From: Bradyrhizobium sp. CSA112
Lineage (GTDB): Bacteria > Pseudomonadota > Alphaproteobacteria > Rhizobiales > Xanthobacteraceae
Length of the DNA stretch: 64,000 bases
Direction: 5' to 3'
NCBI RefSeq assembly: GCF_029051645.1
Contig: NZ_JAACFS010000019.1
Coordinates: 1 to 64,000 of the forward strand
Shown: one piece after another, positions 52,951 to 62,373 of the stretch
How positions within the stretch are numbered: the first letter of the stretch is position 1
Layout of the letters: the number at the start of each line of letters is the position of its first letter
Position numbers and translations under genes: made by a program
Notes under the pieces: generated by a model
Databases searched by the model: none
The model's input: only the letters and a program-made list of their open reading frames with translations
Told to the model about the DNA's origin: nothing

Positions 52951-54672
52951 ATGAAGCATTGGATGCGCTGGCTGCCAGGTCTGGGTACCTTCCTTCGATA
53001 TGAAGCGGGGTGGCTCAGGCACGATATCCTCGCCGGGCTTGCGCTGTCGGCCATGCTGGTCCCGGTTGGCATTGCCTACGCGGAGGCGTCGGGCTTGCCC
53101 GGCATCTACGGTCTGTACGCGACCATCATTCCACTCTTTGCCTACGCATTGTTCGGCCCGAGCCGCATCCTCGTGCTGGGACCGGACTCAGCTCTTGTAG
53201 CTATCATCCTTGGCGTTGTCGTTCCGTTGTCGGGCGGCGATCCCGTCCGCGCGGCAGCCTTGGCCGGCATGATGGCAATCGTTTCCGGGGCGGTACTCAT
53301 TCTGGCAGGCATCGCGCGCCTGGGCTTTGTGACCGAGCTGCTCTCCAAACCGATACGCTACGGCTACATGAACGGAATTGCATTGACCGCATTGATCAGC
53401 CAGCTACCAAAGCTGTTCGGCTTCTCGATCGAGAGCGAAGGATCTTTGCGGAGCTTGTGGGCGATCACCGGGGCAATCCTTGAAGGGAAAACCAACTGGG
53501 TGGCCTTCGGGATCGGGCTCGGCACGTTGACGGTTATCCTGCTGCTCCAGAAATACAAGCGGCTGCCGGGCATTCTGATTGCAGTCGTCGGGGCAACCGC
53601 CGCTGTCGCTGCGCTGGACCTTACGACGCGTTACAGCGTGGCCGTTCTGGGTCCCCTTGCGCAGGGTCTGCCGGGTTTCGCCGTTCCCTGGATCGGCCCC
53701 GCCGATATAGTCCCGGTGCTGATCGGCGGATGCGCGATCGCCATGGTATCTTTTGCAGATACCAGCGTGCTTTCGCGGGCCTATGCCGCACGACTGGGCG
53801 TTCATGTCGATCCCAACCAGGAGATGGTGGCGCTCGGCGCCGCCAATCTGGCAACCGGTCTTTTTCAAGGTTTTCCGATCAGCAGCAGCAGTTCGCGTAC
53901 GCCTGTTGCGGAAGCCGCCGGCGCCCATACTCAACTGACCTGCATCGTTGGTGCGCTTGCCATCGCTTTTCTTCTGCTGGCGGCACCAAACCTCCTTCAG
54001 TATTTGCCCAATGCTGCGCTCGCCGCTGTCGTCATCGCCGCGGCGATCAGCTTGATTGAGGTTACCGACCTCAAACGGATCTATCGCATTCAGCGGTGGG
54101 AGTTCTGGCTATCGATCGTCTGCTTTGCCGGCGTCGTCGCGCTCGGAGTGATTCCGGGAATAGGTCTGGCAATCGCTATCGCCATTGCCGAATTTCTATG
54201 GGACGCTTGGCGCCCGCACTCCGCCGTATTGGGGCGCGCCGACGGCGTCAAAGGCTATCACGACATCACGAGATATACGGATGCACGCCAGATCCCCGGG
54301 CTGGTTCTGTTCCGATGGGATGCGCCTCTGTTCTTCGCCAATGCTGAATTTTTCAAGGAGCGCGCTTTGGCCGCGGTTGCGAAATCCCCGACGCCTGTAA
54401 GCTGGCTGGTCGTTGCGGCGGAGCCGGTCACCAGCGTTGACGTCACCGCCGGCGATACGCTTGCCGTATTGGACGAGACGTTGCACGCACAAGGTATCGA
54501 GCTTTGTTTTGCCGAACTCAAGGATCCCGTAAAGGACAGGCTGAAGAAATTCGGACTGTTGGCGCAGCTTGGCGAGAATTGCTTTTTCCCAACCGTCGGC
54601 GCAGCCGTTTCCGGCTACCTGGAAGTCCATGATGTCGAGTGGGAGGACTGGGAGGACCGGGCCAAACGTTAG
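52951..54672 (+). CDS. SulP-family anion transporter with STAS domain
   Basis: 573 residues. About 10-12 membrane segments fill residues 25-420, beginning with the SulP motif AGLALSAMLVPVGIAYAEASGLPGIYGLYA-type sequence near residue 30 and the PYG-like FPISSSSSRTPVAEAAGAHTQL segment near 310. A cytoplasmic STAS domain follows (about 440-565: GLVLFRWDAPLFFANAEFF, WLVVAAEPVTSVDVTAGD). SulP proteins carry sulfate, bicarbonate, dicarboxylates or other anions. No carbonic anhydrase or sulfur gene is linked, so the ion is not assigned. ATG has a GTGA-type weak ribosome site (GGGAGTGACCGGCA). Confidence 0.92.
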   Translation: MKHWMRWLPGLGTFLRYEAGWLRHDILAGLALSAMLVPVGIAYAEASGLPGIYGLYATIIPLFAYALFGPSRILVLGPDSALVAIILGVVVPLSGGDPVRAAALAGMMAIVSGAVLILAGIARLGFVTELLSKPIRYGYMNGIALTALISQLPKLFGFSIESEGSLRSLWAITGAILEGKTNWVAFGIGLGTLTVILLLQKYKRLPGILIAVVGATAAVAALDLTTRYSVAVLGPLAQGLPGFAVPWIGPADIVPVLIGGCAIAMVSFADTSVLSRAYAARLGVHVDPNQEMVALGAANLATGLFQGFPISSSSSRTPVAEAAGAHTQLTCIVGALAIAFLLLAAPNLLQYLPNAALAAVVIAAAISLIEVTDLKRIYRIQRWEFWLSIVCFAGVVALGVIPGIGLAIAIAIAEFLWDAWRPHSAVLGRADGVKGYHDITRYTDARQIPGLVLFRWDAPLFFANAEFFKERALAAVAKSPTPVSWLVVAAEPVTSVDVTAGDTLAVLDETLHAQGIELCFAELKDPVKDRLKKFGLLAQLGENCFFPTVGAAVSGYLEVHDVEWEDWEDRAKR

Positions 54673-54720
54673 GGATGACGTGCTGGACACACGCTGATCG
54701 TGTGCGGAGCAGTCAAAATC

Positions 54721-54842
54721 GTAGGGTGGGCAAAGCCACCGGGTCGCGCGAATGCGCGCCCGATGACAGGCTCCGCGTGCCCACCATTCAAGACAACGGT
54801 CGCGGACAAATGGTGGGCACGCTTCGCTTTGCCCACCCTACG
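54721..54842. repeat. Palindromic intergenic repeat, family E copy 3
   Basis: The left arm is GTAGGGTGGGCAAAGC and an inner GCGTGCCCACCAT. The right arm is ATGGTGGGCACGCTTCGCTT with TGCCCACCCTAC. The central part holds a second dyad of GCGCGAATGCGCGCC type. It lies between the convergent SulP and mmcB genes. Confidence 0.83.
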
Positions 54843-54853
54843 GGCACCGTCTC

Positions 54854-55339
54854 TCAAAACTCCCCGTGCCCTTGCGGATCGACCAGGCGGTTGATGCGCA
54901 GGGCGGCGGCCATGGCAAAACGCACCGTCATCGATTTGCGCGTAGCCGCCGGCAGGCGATGCTCGGGCGCTTCGCAATGCAGATGGGCGCCATAGGCGTC
55001 GGCGATGATCAGGCCAGTATCCTGAGGGAAGATCTCGCAAGGAAGATCCTGCGTGAAGGCAAAAAACAGCCGGTCGCAATGCATCCGGTAATCCTGCCAT
55101 TTCTGGTCGGCACGCAGATCCTCCACGGATGACTTGATCTCGACGATCCAGATTTCGCCGCGCTCATTCAACGCCACCAGATCGGCACGCCGGCCCGACG
55201 GCAGCGGCAGTTCGCTGACGCAGGAAAACCCCAGCGATCGTAACAGCCGCGCCGTACCGCGCGCGATCGCCAGCGCCGTCTCCGACTGGCGGCGGTCCGC
55301 TGGGGGTACGAGGCTGATCTGGCGGGCGGGCGATTCCAT
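54854..55339 (-). CDS. mmcB: MmcB-family DNA repair protein
   Basis: 161 residues from the ATG at 55,339; the longer frame is not conserved. The protein is a small PD-(D/E)XK-like nuclease fold: GRRADLVALNERGEIWIVEIKSSVED holds the D...ExK core, followed by DYRMHCDRLFFAFTQDLP and FPQDTGLIIADAYGAHLHCEAPEHRL. MmcB is part of the alphaproteobacterial SOS/LexA or CtrA-linked DNA repair set (first seen in Caulobacter) and is conserved as a single gene. The D-ExK residues are intact, so it is probably a nuclease. No partner gene is adjacent. Confidence 0.9.
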   Translation of the reverse strand: MESPARQISLVPPADRRQSETALAIARGTARLLRSLGFSCVSELPLPSGRRADLVALNERGEIWIVEIKSSVEDLRADQKWQDYRMHCDRLFFAFTQDLPCEIFPQDTGLIIADAYGAHLHCEAPEHRLPAATRKSMTVRFAMAAALRINRLVDPQGHGEF

Positions 55340-55497
55340 GGCGCTCGAACAATAGCCGATTTCGGACCGTCCAACAGACGTCCCTCGCCGAGCCGGCGGC
55401 AAATTTGTCAATGGCCCGCCTTGTTTTGAACTTCGGCGCACCGCGAAGCCAAAGGGAACCTTGGTTCCGAGGGACAGAACACTGGAGGAGATTCACG

Positions 55498-55892
55498 ATG
55501 CACCGCATCGCTGCCCCTGCTTTTGCCTTCGCTCTCGCCACCCTTCCCCTCTCTGCCGGCTTTTCATCCGCCATCGCAAAACCCGCCGTCGAAGTCGCGT
55601 TCGTGCTCGACACCACGGGCTCGATGGGCGGCCTCATCGAAGGCGCCAAGCGCAGGATCTGGTCGATCGCAACCGCGATCGTCGATTCCGATCCCGACGC
55701 CGACATCCGCATGGGCCCCGTCGCCTATCGCGACATCGGCGACGACTAGGTGACCAGGAAGATCGAACTCACCACCGACATCCAGGATCTCTACGCCCAC
55801 CTTCTGGAGGTGAAAGCCCGCGGCGCCAAGGCGACGCCGAAAGCGTCAACGAGGCGCTCGACGTCTCCGTCAAGGCGCAGATCAAGCGGTGA
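55498..55892 (+). pseudogene. Decayed von Willebrand factor A (VWA) domain gene
   Basis: An ATG after GGAGGA starts a signal peptide (MHRIAAPAFAFALATLPLSA) and the MIDAS loop VEVAFVLDTTGSMGGLIEGA. The frame ends at a TAG at 55,747 after GPVAYRDIGDD. The same frame then continues as VTRKIELTTDIQDLYAHLLE, and after a frameshift near 55,825 the expected DAESVNEALDVSVKAQIKR appears in another frame before a stop. The rest of the usual domain (several hundred residues) is missing and a repeat element begins at once. So a nonsense change, a frameshift and a 3' deletion have all occurred. The intact ancestor was an exported VWA protein of unknown role. Confidence 0.88.
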
Positions 55893-55912
55893 GGCAAGCG
55901 CTTTCTCCGCGA

Positions 55913-56041
55913 GTCGTCCCCGCGAAAGCGGGGACCCATAGCCACAAATGCTTGTTGGTTAGAAAGACGTCTAACTCCTGCGCCTCATGGATGGGCCGCG
56001 GCGTATGGGTCCCGGCTCGCGCTTCGCTTGGCCGGGACGAC
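55913..56041. repeat. Intergenic inverted-repeat element, family A copy 4
   Basis: The left end is GTCGTCCCCGCGAAAGCGGG then GACCCATAG. The right end is GGCGTATGGGTCCCGGCTCG with GGCCGGGACGAC. It begins about 20 nt after the end of the VWA remnant, so the truncation of that gene lies at or next to this element. Confidence 0.8.
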
Positions 56042-56046
56042 AGAGA

Positions 56047-56922
56047 TCAGGGGTGCCGGCCCATGGCGAGCTGGTAGATCGTCACCAGAACCTCGAACAG
56101 GATCAGGAGCACGATAATCACTTCGAGCCGCAGCGAGCGCCGCGTGTCGATGATATCGGTCAACACCTGCGCGCTCTCGGCGATCACGGCGAGCTTGCTG
56201 TTCAGCGATTCCGCGCGCTCTTTGAGTTCGTACTCGTCCTCCAGCCGGGCATACAGCCGCTCCAGATGCGGCTTGTCCCAGAGCACGTCGGGTTTCTCTT
56301 CCACTTCGACCGGCCCGGACACACGGTGCCGGACCAGAAGCGCGCCGCCGATGTTTTTCAGGATCGAGCGACGGCTGCCGCGCATGCGCCCGCTCTGCGC
56401 CAGCTCCCGCGCGACCGGTTCGGTCGTATCAAAGACACTGGCAACCTCGCGTTCATGCCGGGCCAGGACGACGCTCTTCGCCAGCGCCTCGCAAATCAGG
56501 ATCAACCGGTCAGGCGACAGGCTTTGCAGGCAGATCGGCCCGCCGGGTGGAATCTGGTCCTCCTTTTCCGGGGAGAGCTCGATGATTGCGATTTCCTCGT
56601 CGCGCCGCCCAAACTTCCCGGTCATGCGGTGATCCAGGCCGCGAAGGAATTCCTCCTCTTCCAGCGCATTCAGCCCGATCAGGACCACCACGCCATAGCG
56701 AAACAGGACCGCGACACCGTTTTCATTGACGCGGAATGCCAGCGGCGTCGTTGCCAGCACGTCGCCGCGCTCGAGGCCCGATGTATTGAGGCGATCGCTG
56801 ACGAAAAACGCCCGCGCCGTCGTTCGGGCCCCGCCGAGCGGCAATTTGGAGGCTTGGTTCATGACCTGCGCATCCCGGCCGAAATCACGGTCTGCGCCGA
56901 TGCGATTTCCGTCTTTGGTCAC
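56047..56922 (-). CDS. RMD1/YagE-family (DUF155) protein with C-terminal membrane helix
   Basis: 291 residues from a GTG at 56,922, with GGAAGGA at 7 nt; an ATG at 56,862 lacks a good site. The DUF155 domain is recognised from FRYGVVVLIGLNALEEEEFL, AIIELSPEKEDQIP, LARHEREVASVFDTTEPVAR and the long coiled helix LEDEYELKERAESLNSKLAVI. The C-terminus DTRRSLRLEVIIVLLILFEVLVTIYQL is a single membrane anchor. Eukaryotic relatives (Rmd1, Sif2/RMND1) act in meiotic or mitochondrial translation support; bacterial ones are unstudied. It is divergent from the metallo-hydrolase gene across about 90 nt. Confidence 0.88.
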   Translation of the reverse strand: MTKDGNRIGADRDFGRDAQVMNQASKLPLGGARTTARAFFVSDRLNTSGLERGDVLATTPLAFRVNENGVAVLFRYGVVVLIGLNALEEEEFLRGLDHRMTGKFGRRDEEIAIIELSPEKEDQIPPGGPICLQSLSPDRLILICEALAKSVVLARHEREVASVFDTTEPVARELAQSGRMRGSRRSILKNIGGALLVRHRVSGPVEVEEKPDVLWDKPHLERLYARLEDEYELKERAESLNSKLAVIAESAQVLTDIIDTRRSLRLEVIIVLLILFEVLVTIYQLAMGRHP

Positions 56923-57011
56923 TAAATATTCCTTCCGTGCAAACCCTACCACAGGCTCAAACGGACCCCATACCGGTTCCCGTCCGTGTTGACCCCTTTT
57001 CAAGGTAGAAT

Positions 57012-57698
57012 ATGGTGCCTGCCATGGATGACAAAACCGACACCCAGGCGAAGGCCGGCGCGATGATCGTGCCGGTGACGCTGTTCGAGCAGAACTGCAC
57101 CATCATCTGGCATGAGCCTTCCAAGAAGGCCGTCGTGATCGACCCCGGCGGGGATGTTCCCAAGATTCTGGAAGCGATCAAGCAGACCGGCGTGTCAGTC
57201 GAAAAGATCTGGCTGACGCATGGCCATATCGACCATGTCGGCGGCGCCGCCGACCTGCGCGATGCGCTGCAGGTCAAGATCGAAGGCCCGCATATCGCCG
57301 ACAAATACCTGCTCGACAACGTCGTCTCGAGCGGCGAGCGCTTCGGCATGACCGGGGTGCGCAATTTCGGGCCCGACCGCTGGCTCGATGAAGGTGATCA
57401 GGTCTCGATCGGTGAACTCACCTTCGACATCCTGCATTGCCCCGGCCATTCACCGGGCAGCGTCGTGTTCTTCAACAAGCAACTGCGCTTCGCCCATGTC
57501 GGCGACGTCCTGTTCAACGGCTCGGTCGGGCGCACCGACCTGCCCGGCGGCAGCCATGCCACGCTGATCAGCTCGATCAAGGAAAAGCTGCTGCCGCTCG
57601 GCGACGATGTCGGCTTCATCTGCGGCCATGGCGCCGGCTCCAGCATCGGCCAGGAACGCCTGACCAATCCGTTCCTGACCGGCGAGATCGGAATCTAG
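57012..57698 (+). CDS. MBL-fold metallo-hydrolase (glyoxalase II-like)
   Basis: 228 residues. The zinc-binding motif THGHIDHVGGAADL lies near residue 70, further ligands are the His in HCPGHSPGSVVFF, the Asp in AHVGDVLFNGSVGRTDLPGG and the His in ICGHGAGSSIGQE. The overall order is that of YcbL-type single-domain glyoxalase II-like proteins, which hydrolyse S-lactoylglutathione or similar thioesters. The start at 57,012 has AAGGT upstream; ATG at 57,024 is an alternative. The convergent esterase gene ends 26 nt downstream. Confidence 0.92.
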   Translation: MVPAMDDKTDTQAKAGAMIVPVTLFEQNCTIIWHEPSKKAVVIDPGGDVPKILEAIKQTGVSVEKIWLTHGHIDHVGGAADLRDALQVKIEGPHIADKYLLDNVVSSGERFGMTGVRNFGPDRWLDEGDQVSIGELTFDILHCPGHSPGSVVFFNKQLRFAHVGDVLFNGSVGRTDLPGGSHATLISSIKEKLLPLGDDVGFICGHGAGSSIGQERLTNPFLTGEIGI

Positions 57699-57724
57699 TC
57701 CCGTTGGGCTGAAGGCCGGAGCGG

Positions 57725-58927
57725 TTATTTCATCAGTCCCGCAGCCGTCAGCGCACGGGTGATGACGGCCCCGACATCGATGCCCCGGCGCTTCGGTTCG
57801 TGCGGCACCGGCTTGGTTTGGCGAACCGGCTTGTTGGCCCGCGACCAGAGCGTAGCTGCGAGATCGGACGACTGCAGGGATGCCGTTGCAGCCGACGGAG
57901 TGACCGGCGCCTTGACGACTGGCTTTGCAGCCTCGCTGACGCGCTCGGTCAGGCCGAAGAAATCAGCGATATAATAGGACGACGAGATCCCCGCCTCGAT
58001 CAGGAACGCACCCTCCGCGCCATAGGGCTCATCATTGCCGGCGAGCCCCAACGGCGTACCATGGGCCATGTCGGTGATGGTGTAGGATTCCACGATGGTC
58101 TCGCCGTCTTCGTTCCACCAGACTTCGCGCGGATGGCCGTCGACATCCCCCGCCGACATCGGCGCGGCCGGCAGGCCGTGAACGTCGAGCCATTGCTTGA
58201 CGATCTCATTGGCGTTGCCGGGGTTGACGGTGCGGTCGGCGCTGCCATGCCACACCGACACTTTCGGCCACGGCCCCTTGTGCCTGGAGGCCTTGCGGAC
58301 AAGATCGCCCAGCTTGCCGGCCGGGCGCGACGTCGACTGCATCATGCCGCCGAGCGCTTCCCGGACATTGCTGGCGATGCCGTACGGGAGGCCGGCGATG
58401 ATGGCGCCGCCCGCGAACACTTCCGGATAGGTCGCCAGCATCACCGATGTCATCGCGCCGCCGGCGGAAAGCCCGGTCACATAGATCCGGCGCGAATCGA
58501 TTTTGTGATCGGCAACCATCCGCGCGACCATCTGGCGGATCGACGCGGCTTCGCCGCGGCCGCGCGCGATGTCGCCCGGGTTGAACCAGTTGAAACAGGT
58601 GTTGGCGTTATTCGCGGCCTGCTGTTCGGGCATCAGCAACGCAAAGCCATAGCGCTTGGCAAGCGTCGACCAGCCGGTGCCGAAATCGTAAGCGGCCGCG
58701 GTCTGGCCGCAGCCGTGCAGCACGACGACGAGCGCGGACGCGCGCGGCAATTGCTCGGGCACATAGGCGAACATCTTGAGCGCGCCGGGATTGGTGCCGA
58801 ATCCTGGGATTTCGACGAGCGGACTCCGCCCCGACGGAGGAGCGGTTCGGCCATAGATTCCCAAGCCACCGAACCCGTTCAGCTTCGGGAAATGGCGCAA
58901 GAATTCGACGTTCTTCGCGAGCGACAA
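57725..58927 (-). CDS. PHB-depolymerase-family esterase (Esterase_phd)
   Basis: 400 residues from a TTG start at 58,927 with AGGAG at 6 nt. The alpha/beta hydrolase core has the oxyanion region LVVVLHGCGQTAAAYD, the nucleophile Ser in YVTGLSAGGAMTSVML, an Asp in SVWHGSADRTVNPGN and the His in TDMAHGTPLG. NTCFNWFNPGDIARGRGEA is typical of the family, which includes extracellular PHB depolymerases and feruloyl/acetylxylan esterases. No signal peptide is seen, so it is probably cytoplasmic or exported by another route. The C-terminal 80 residues are Ala/Pro/Lys-rich and low in complexity. The substrate is unknown; a PHB oligomer or plant ester is possible. Confidence 0.9.
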   Translation of the reverse strand: MSLAKNVEFLRHFPKLNGFGGLGIYGRTAPPSGRSPLVEIPGFGTNPGALKMFAYVPEQLPRASALVVVLHGCGQTAAAYDFGTGWSTLAKRYGFALLMPEQQAANNANTCFNWFNPGDIARGRGEAASIRQMVARMVADHKIDSRRIYVTGLSAGGAMTSVMLATYPEVFAGGAIIAGLPYGIASNVREALGGMMQSTSRPAGKLGDLVRKASRHKGPWPKVSVWHGSADRTVNPGNANEIVKQWLDVHGLPAAPMSAGDVDGHPREVWWNEDGETIVESYTITDMAHGTPLGLAGNDEPYGAEGAFLIEAGISSSYYIADFFGLTERVSEAAKPVVKAPVTPSAATASLQSSDLAATLWSRANKPVRQTKPVPHEPKRRGIDVGAVITRALTAAGLMK

Positions 58928-59065
58928 CGATGGCTCCTGGGGCGATTGTTCTGAGGGCGATTGTTCTTAACGCTACCGTGCACAGATAGTTGCTGCACCG
59001 CAAAATAGAAAGGCCGTGCACTGTCATTTCCCCACAATCAAATTTTGGCAATTGACGTTAATTTG

Positions 59066-60471
59066 TCATCCCGTGACCCGACGCATCCATGTCAGGAATG
59101 CGGCGCAGGCGACAATCGACAACGCAAACAGCGCGCACGCGGCAAGTAGCGCTGGCCGGCTCGACTGATTCGCTTCGATCGCGAAGAATACCGCACCGAT
59201 CGCGGCCACGCCCGCAGCGTTCGCAATCTGCGCCGTCGTACCATACATGCCGGAGCCCGCGCCGGCGCTTGCCGGCTTCACGGTCGAGAGCACGGCGCTC
59301 GACAATGGCGCCATCACGAGCCCCTGGCCGTAACCGAAGATCGTCAGCACCAGCGAAAGCATCATTGCAGACGGCGCCTCGATCGATTCGATGACGGTTA
59401 CCAGCGCCGCAAGGCCCGCAATCTGCACCGCGCAGCCCTCGATCAGCACCAGCGTGCCGCGATGCTTGGCGCGCATTCCACTATGGCGCGAAGCGATCAC
59501 GAAGGTCAGCGCCAACGGCAGGAAGACGAGGCCAGCCTGCAGCGGCGGAACCTGCAGCCCCTTCTGCATGTACATTGTCATGACGAGATAGAACGACAAT
59601 TGGCAAAGAAGAAAAAGAACACGGCAACAAGCCCGCGCATGAACGCCTTGTCCGACAGCAGCGAAAGATCGATCAGCGGCATGCCGCCGCGGCCGGCAAC
59701 CGCGCGCTCCAGCCGCAGGAAGCCGGCGATGATGACCGCGCCCGCCGCCATCACCAGCCAGACCGCGGGCGACCAGTGCAGATCATGGCCGAACAGCAGC
59801 GGGCCGATCAGACATAGCAGGCCGAGAAACAGCAGGATGGCGCCTGGAATATCCAGCCGCGTGCCGGCGCGCCGAGGCAGCATCGGCATAATCTTCCAGG
59901 CTGCGGCGATAATGATCGCACCAAAGGGCACGTTGACGAAAAACACCGCGCGCCAGCCGAGGCCTGCGAGATCGAGCGTGACCAGGAGGCCGCCGAGCAC
60001 GAAACCGGCCGCGCCGGCAAGCCCGAGCACGATGCCATAGATGCCGAAGGCGCGGCCGCGCGAGCCATCCGCGAACAGCAGGTGAATGGTGGCAAGCACC
60101 TGCGGCACCATCAATGCCGCGGTCGCGCCCTGCGCCAGCCGTGCTGCGATCAATTCAGGGCCGGATTGCGCCAGCGCGCACCACAGCGAGGTGACGGTGA
60201 AGCCCGCCACGCCCGCGATGAACACGTTGCGCGTGCCGTAGATATCACCGAGCCGCCCGCCGGTGACGACCAGTGTGGCATAGGCGATCAGGTAGATCGC
60301 GATGACGGCCTCGATCTGCGCCGCGCTGGCGTGCAGCTCGGCCGCAATGGTCGGGATCGCGACGTTGACGATGAAGGCGTCGACCCCGAACATGAATTGC
60401 GCCGCGACGACGGTCGCAAGCACCCACCAGCGGCGCGAAGTATCGACGGGATGCGAGACGATCTGATGCAT
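59066..60471 (-). pseudogene. DHA2-type MFS transporter gene with a single-base frameshift
   Basis: Two adjacent frames make up one 14-helix MFS exporter. Residues 1-297 come from 60,471 to about 59,600 (start MHQIVSHPVDTSRRWW, motif A GGRLGDIYGTRN) and end at AVFFFFFANCRSISS, where the last six residues are out of frame. The rest begins as LSFYLVMTMYMQKGLQ in the other frame and runs to 59,066 (about 180 residues). One missing base in the AAT-TGT stretch near 59,600 explains the break. The gene is otherwise intact, so it is either a very recent pseudogene or a sequencing error next to a T-rich run. No programmed-frameshift signal of known type is seen. Confidence 0.85.
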
Positions 60472-60755
60472 GAGAACGGGCCTTGTCCGGGAAGCATTGC
60501 GCCGGATGATCTCAGGCTTCGGTCATCTCAGCGATTACTCGGGAGGTAAGCGATCTTTCCTGCCCAGCCTTGGCTGGAGGTCGGCCTTTGGCATCCATTC
60601 CGCCGCGGCGCGGAATTCCGGGCGACGGCAAGTCGGCGAACTCTGCGCGACCACCATGCGCTGGCCGCGGGGTGCGAGGATTGCCTTGCCGCTGCCCACC
60701 CCGTAACTTGGTCCCGAGCAATGCAGAAGAACAATAAATCCGGAGAGAAAACCCC

Positions 60756-61997
60756 ATGGCGCGTCTCAAATTCGGAGCCTTTCTCGCCCCGCATCATCCG
60801 ATCGGCGAGAATCCGCTGCTGCAGTTCCGCCGCGACCTCGATTTCGTGGAGCAGATCGACACGCTTGGCTTCGACGAGTTCTGGTGCGGCGAGCATCATT
60901 CCTCGGGCTGGGAAATGATCGCCTCGCCGGAAATGTTTTTGACGGCCGCTGGCGAGCGCACCAAGCGCATCAAGCTCGGCACCGGCGTGATCTCGCTGCC
61001 CTATCACCATCCCTACAACGTCGCGCAGCGCATGGTGCAGCTCGACTGGATGACCGGCGGCCGCGCGATCTTCGGCTCCGGCCCGGGCGCGCTGGCCTCC
61101 GACGCGCACACGCTCGGCATCGACCCGATGACGCAGCGCGACCGCCAGGACGAGGCGATCGCGATCATCCGCCGCCTGTTCAGGGGCGAGCGCGTCACCG
61201 CCAAGAGCGACTGGTTCACGATGAACGACGCCGCGCTGCAGTTGCTGCCGCTGCAGGAAGACATGCCGTTCGTGGTGGCCTCCCAGATCTCGCCCTCGGG
61301 CATGACGCTCGCCGGCAAATACGGCATCGGCATCATCTCGCTCGGCTCGATGTCGACGCAAGGCCTGATGGCGCTGCCGACGCAGTGGGGTTTTGCCGAG
61401 GATGCCGCCAAGAAGGCCGGCACCACCGTGAGCCGCTCCGACTGGCGCGTGCTGCTTTCCTGGCACATCGCCGAGACCCGCGAACAGGCGCAGCGCGAGG
61501 CCGGTCCCGGCCTGATGCGGTGGCACAACGAATATAACGTGCGCACGCTGCAGCGGCCGGGCCTCGAGCCGTTCACCTCGCCGGAGGATGCGATCGAGAA
61601 GACGTCCGGCGGCGAAAACGCGGCGTCCACCATCGGCACGCCGGACGATCTGGTCAAAACCATCAAGAACCTGATGCAGGTCTCCGGCGGCGTCGGCAGC
61701 ATCATCGGCTTCGTGCACGACTGGGCCAATCCGGAGAACACCCGCCGGAGCTGGGACATGGTGGCGCGCTACGTGATCCCCGAAATCAACGGCTATGTCG
61801 CCAAGCTGCGCGAGTCGCAGAAATTCGTGATCGAGAACCGCGCGGTGTTCGAGCGGGCGGGCCAGGCCGTGATGGCGAAAATCATGGAGAACGAAAAGGC
61901 TGCAGCAGCCCTTGCCCATACCGGCCCCGGCCGGGTGGCGATCCCGACCATCAACGCGCCCGACCTGCAGAAGGAAGCGGCCAAGCGCAAGGCGTGA
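60756..61997 (+). CDS. LLM-class flavin-dependent monooxygenase (limonene monooxygenase-like)
   Basis: 413 residues with ATG after GGAGAG. The bacterial luciferase-like barrel is shown by LDFVEQIDTLGFDEFWCGEHHSSGWE, IKLGTGVISLPYHHPYNVAQRM, LDWMTGGRAIFGSGPGALASDA and FVVASQISPSGMTLAGKYGIG. It needs reduced FMN from a separate reductase, which is not adjacent. Among known enzymes it looks most like limonene 1,2-monooxygenase-type proteins (PLAPHHP-like start FLAPHHPIGENP). The true substrate is unknown. A cytochrome P450 gene follows in the same direction 376 nt downstream, with a repeat in between. Confidence 0.88.
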   Translation: MARLKFGAFLAPHHPIGENPLLQFRRDLDFVEQIDTLGFDEFWCGEHHSSGWEMIASPEMFLTAAGERTKRIKLGTGVISLPYHHPYNVAQRMVQLDWMTGGRAIFGSGPGALASDAHTLGIDPMTQRDRQDEAIAIIRRLFRGERVTAKSDWFTMNDAALQLLPLQEDMPFVVASQISPSGMTLAGKYGIGIISLGSMSTQGLMALPTQWGFAEDAAKKAGTTVSRSDWRVLLSWHIAETREQAQREAGPGLMRWHNEYNVRTLQRPGLEPFTSPEDAIEKTSGGENAASTIGTPDDLVKTIKNLMQVSGGVGSIIGFVHDWANPENTRRSWDMVARYVIPEINGYVAKLRESQKFVIENRAVFERAGQAVMAKIMENEKAAAALAHTGPGRVAIPTINAPDLQKEAAKRKA

Positions 61998-62030
61998 TGG
62001 CTTCTGTGAGGGACGACGATATCTCTCCCC

Positions 62031-62141
62031 GTCATTGCGAGCGTTAGCGAAGCAATCCATAGCGCCACAAGTGGAGGCATGGATTGCTTCGTCGCTTACG
62101 CTCCCTTGCGCAAACGCTTCGCGTTTGTCGCAGGCAATGAC
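62031..62141. repeat. Palindromic intergenic repeat, family B copy 3, interrupted
   Basis: The left arm is GTCATTGCGAGCGTTAGCGA with AGCAATCCAT. The right arm is ATGGATTGCTTCGTCGCTTA with CGCTCC, then about 20 extra bases (GCGCAAACGCTTCGCGTTTG, itself a hairpin), then GCAATGAC. So a smaller hairpin is inserted in the right arm. Confidence 0.78.
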
Positions 62142-62373
62142 GGAGCTGGCAGTCTTTTCCCTGTATAGGGGTGCCTACTTCCCGAAAAATTCCTGCACGG
62201 CTTCCTGCGCTGCGAATTGGATTGCGGCATTGTGAGCCATCGCACTTGTGGCGACGAAACAAAGGGTATTTACCTAGGTGCGTCACCGGCCCGCCAACAT
62301 TTAAGGCCGCGACAAAGCCGCCAACACGGTGGATAATATTTGCGATTTGCGAGGCTCAACCGGAGCAATTGCT
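62142..62373. other. Gap upstream of the P450 gene
   Basis: About 230 nt with no convincing coding frame. The stretch from 62,300 is AT-richer (GGTGGATAATATTTGCGATT) and has TAATAT as a possible -10 element for the P450 gene about 40 nt before its start codon. Nothing else recognised. Confidence 0.35.

Noticed and set aside
60472..60755. Possible short gene between the MFS remnant and the monooxygenase
   Set aside because: Frames on both strands are Arg/Pro-rich, lack ribosome sites and resemble nothing known. The gap is treated as non-coding.
62182..62250. Short minus-strand frame (21 codons) before the P450 gene
   Set aside because: It has no ribosome site and no recognisable product; chance is more likely.
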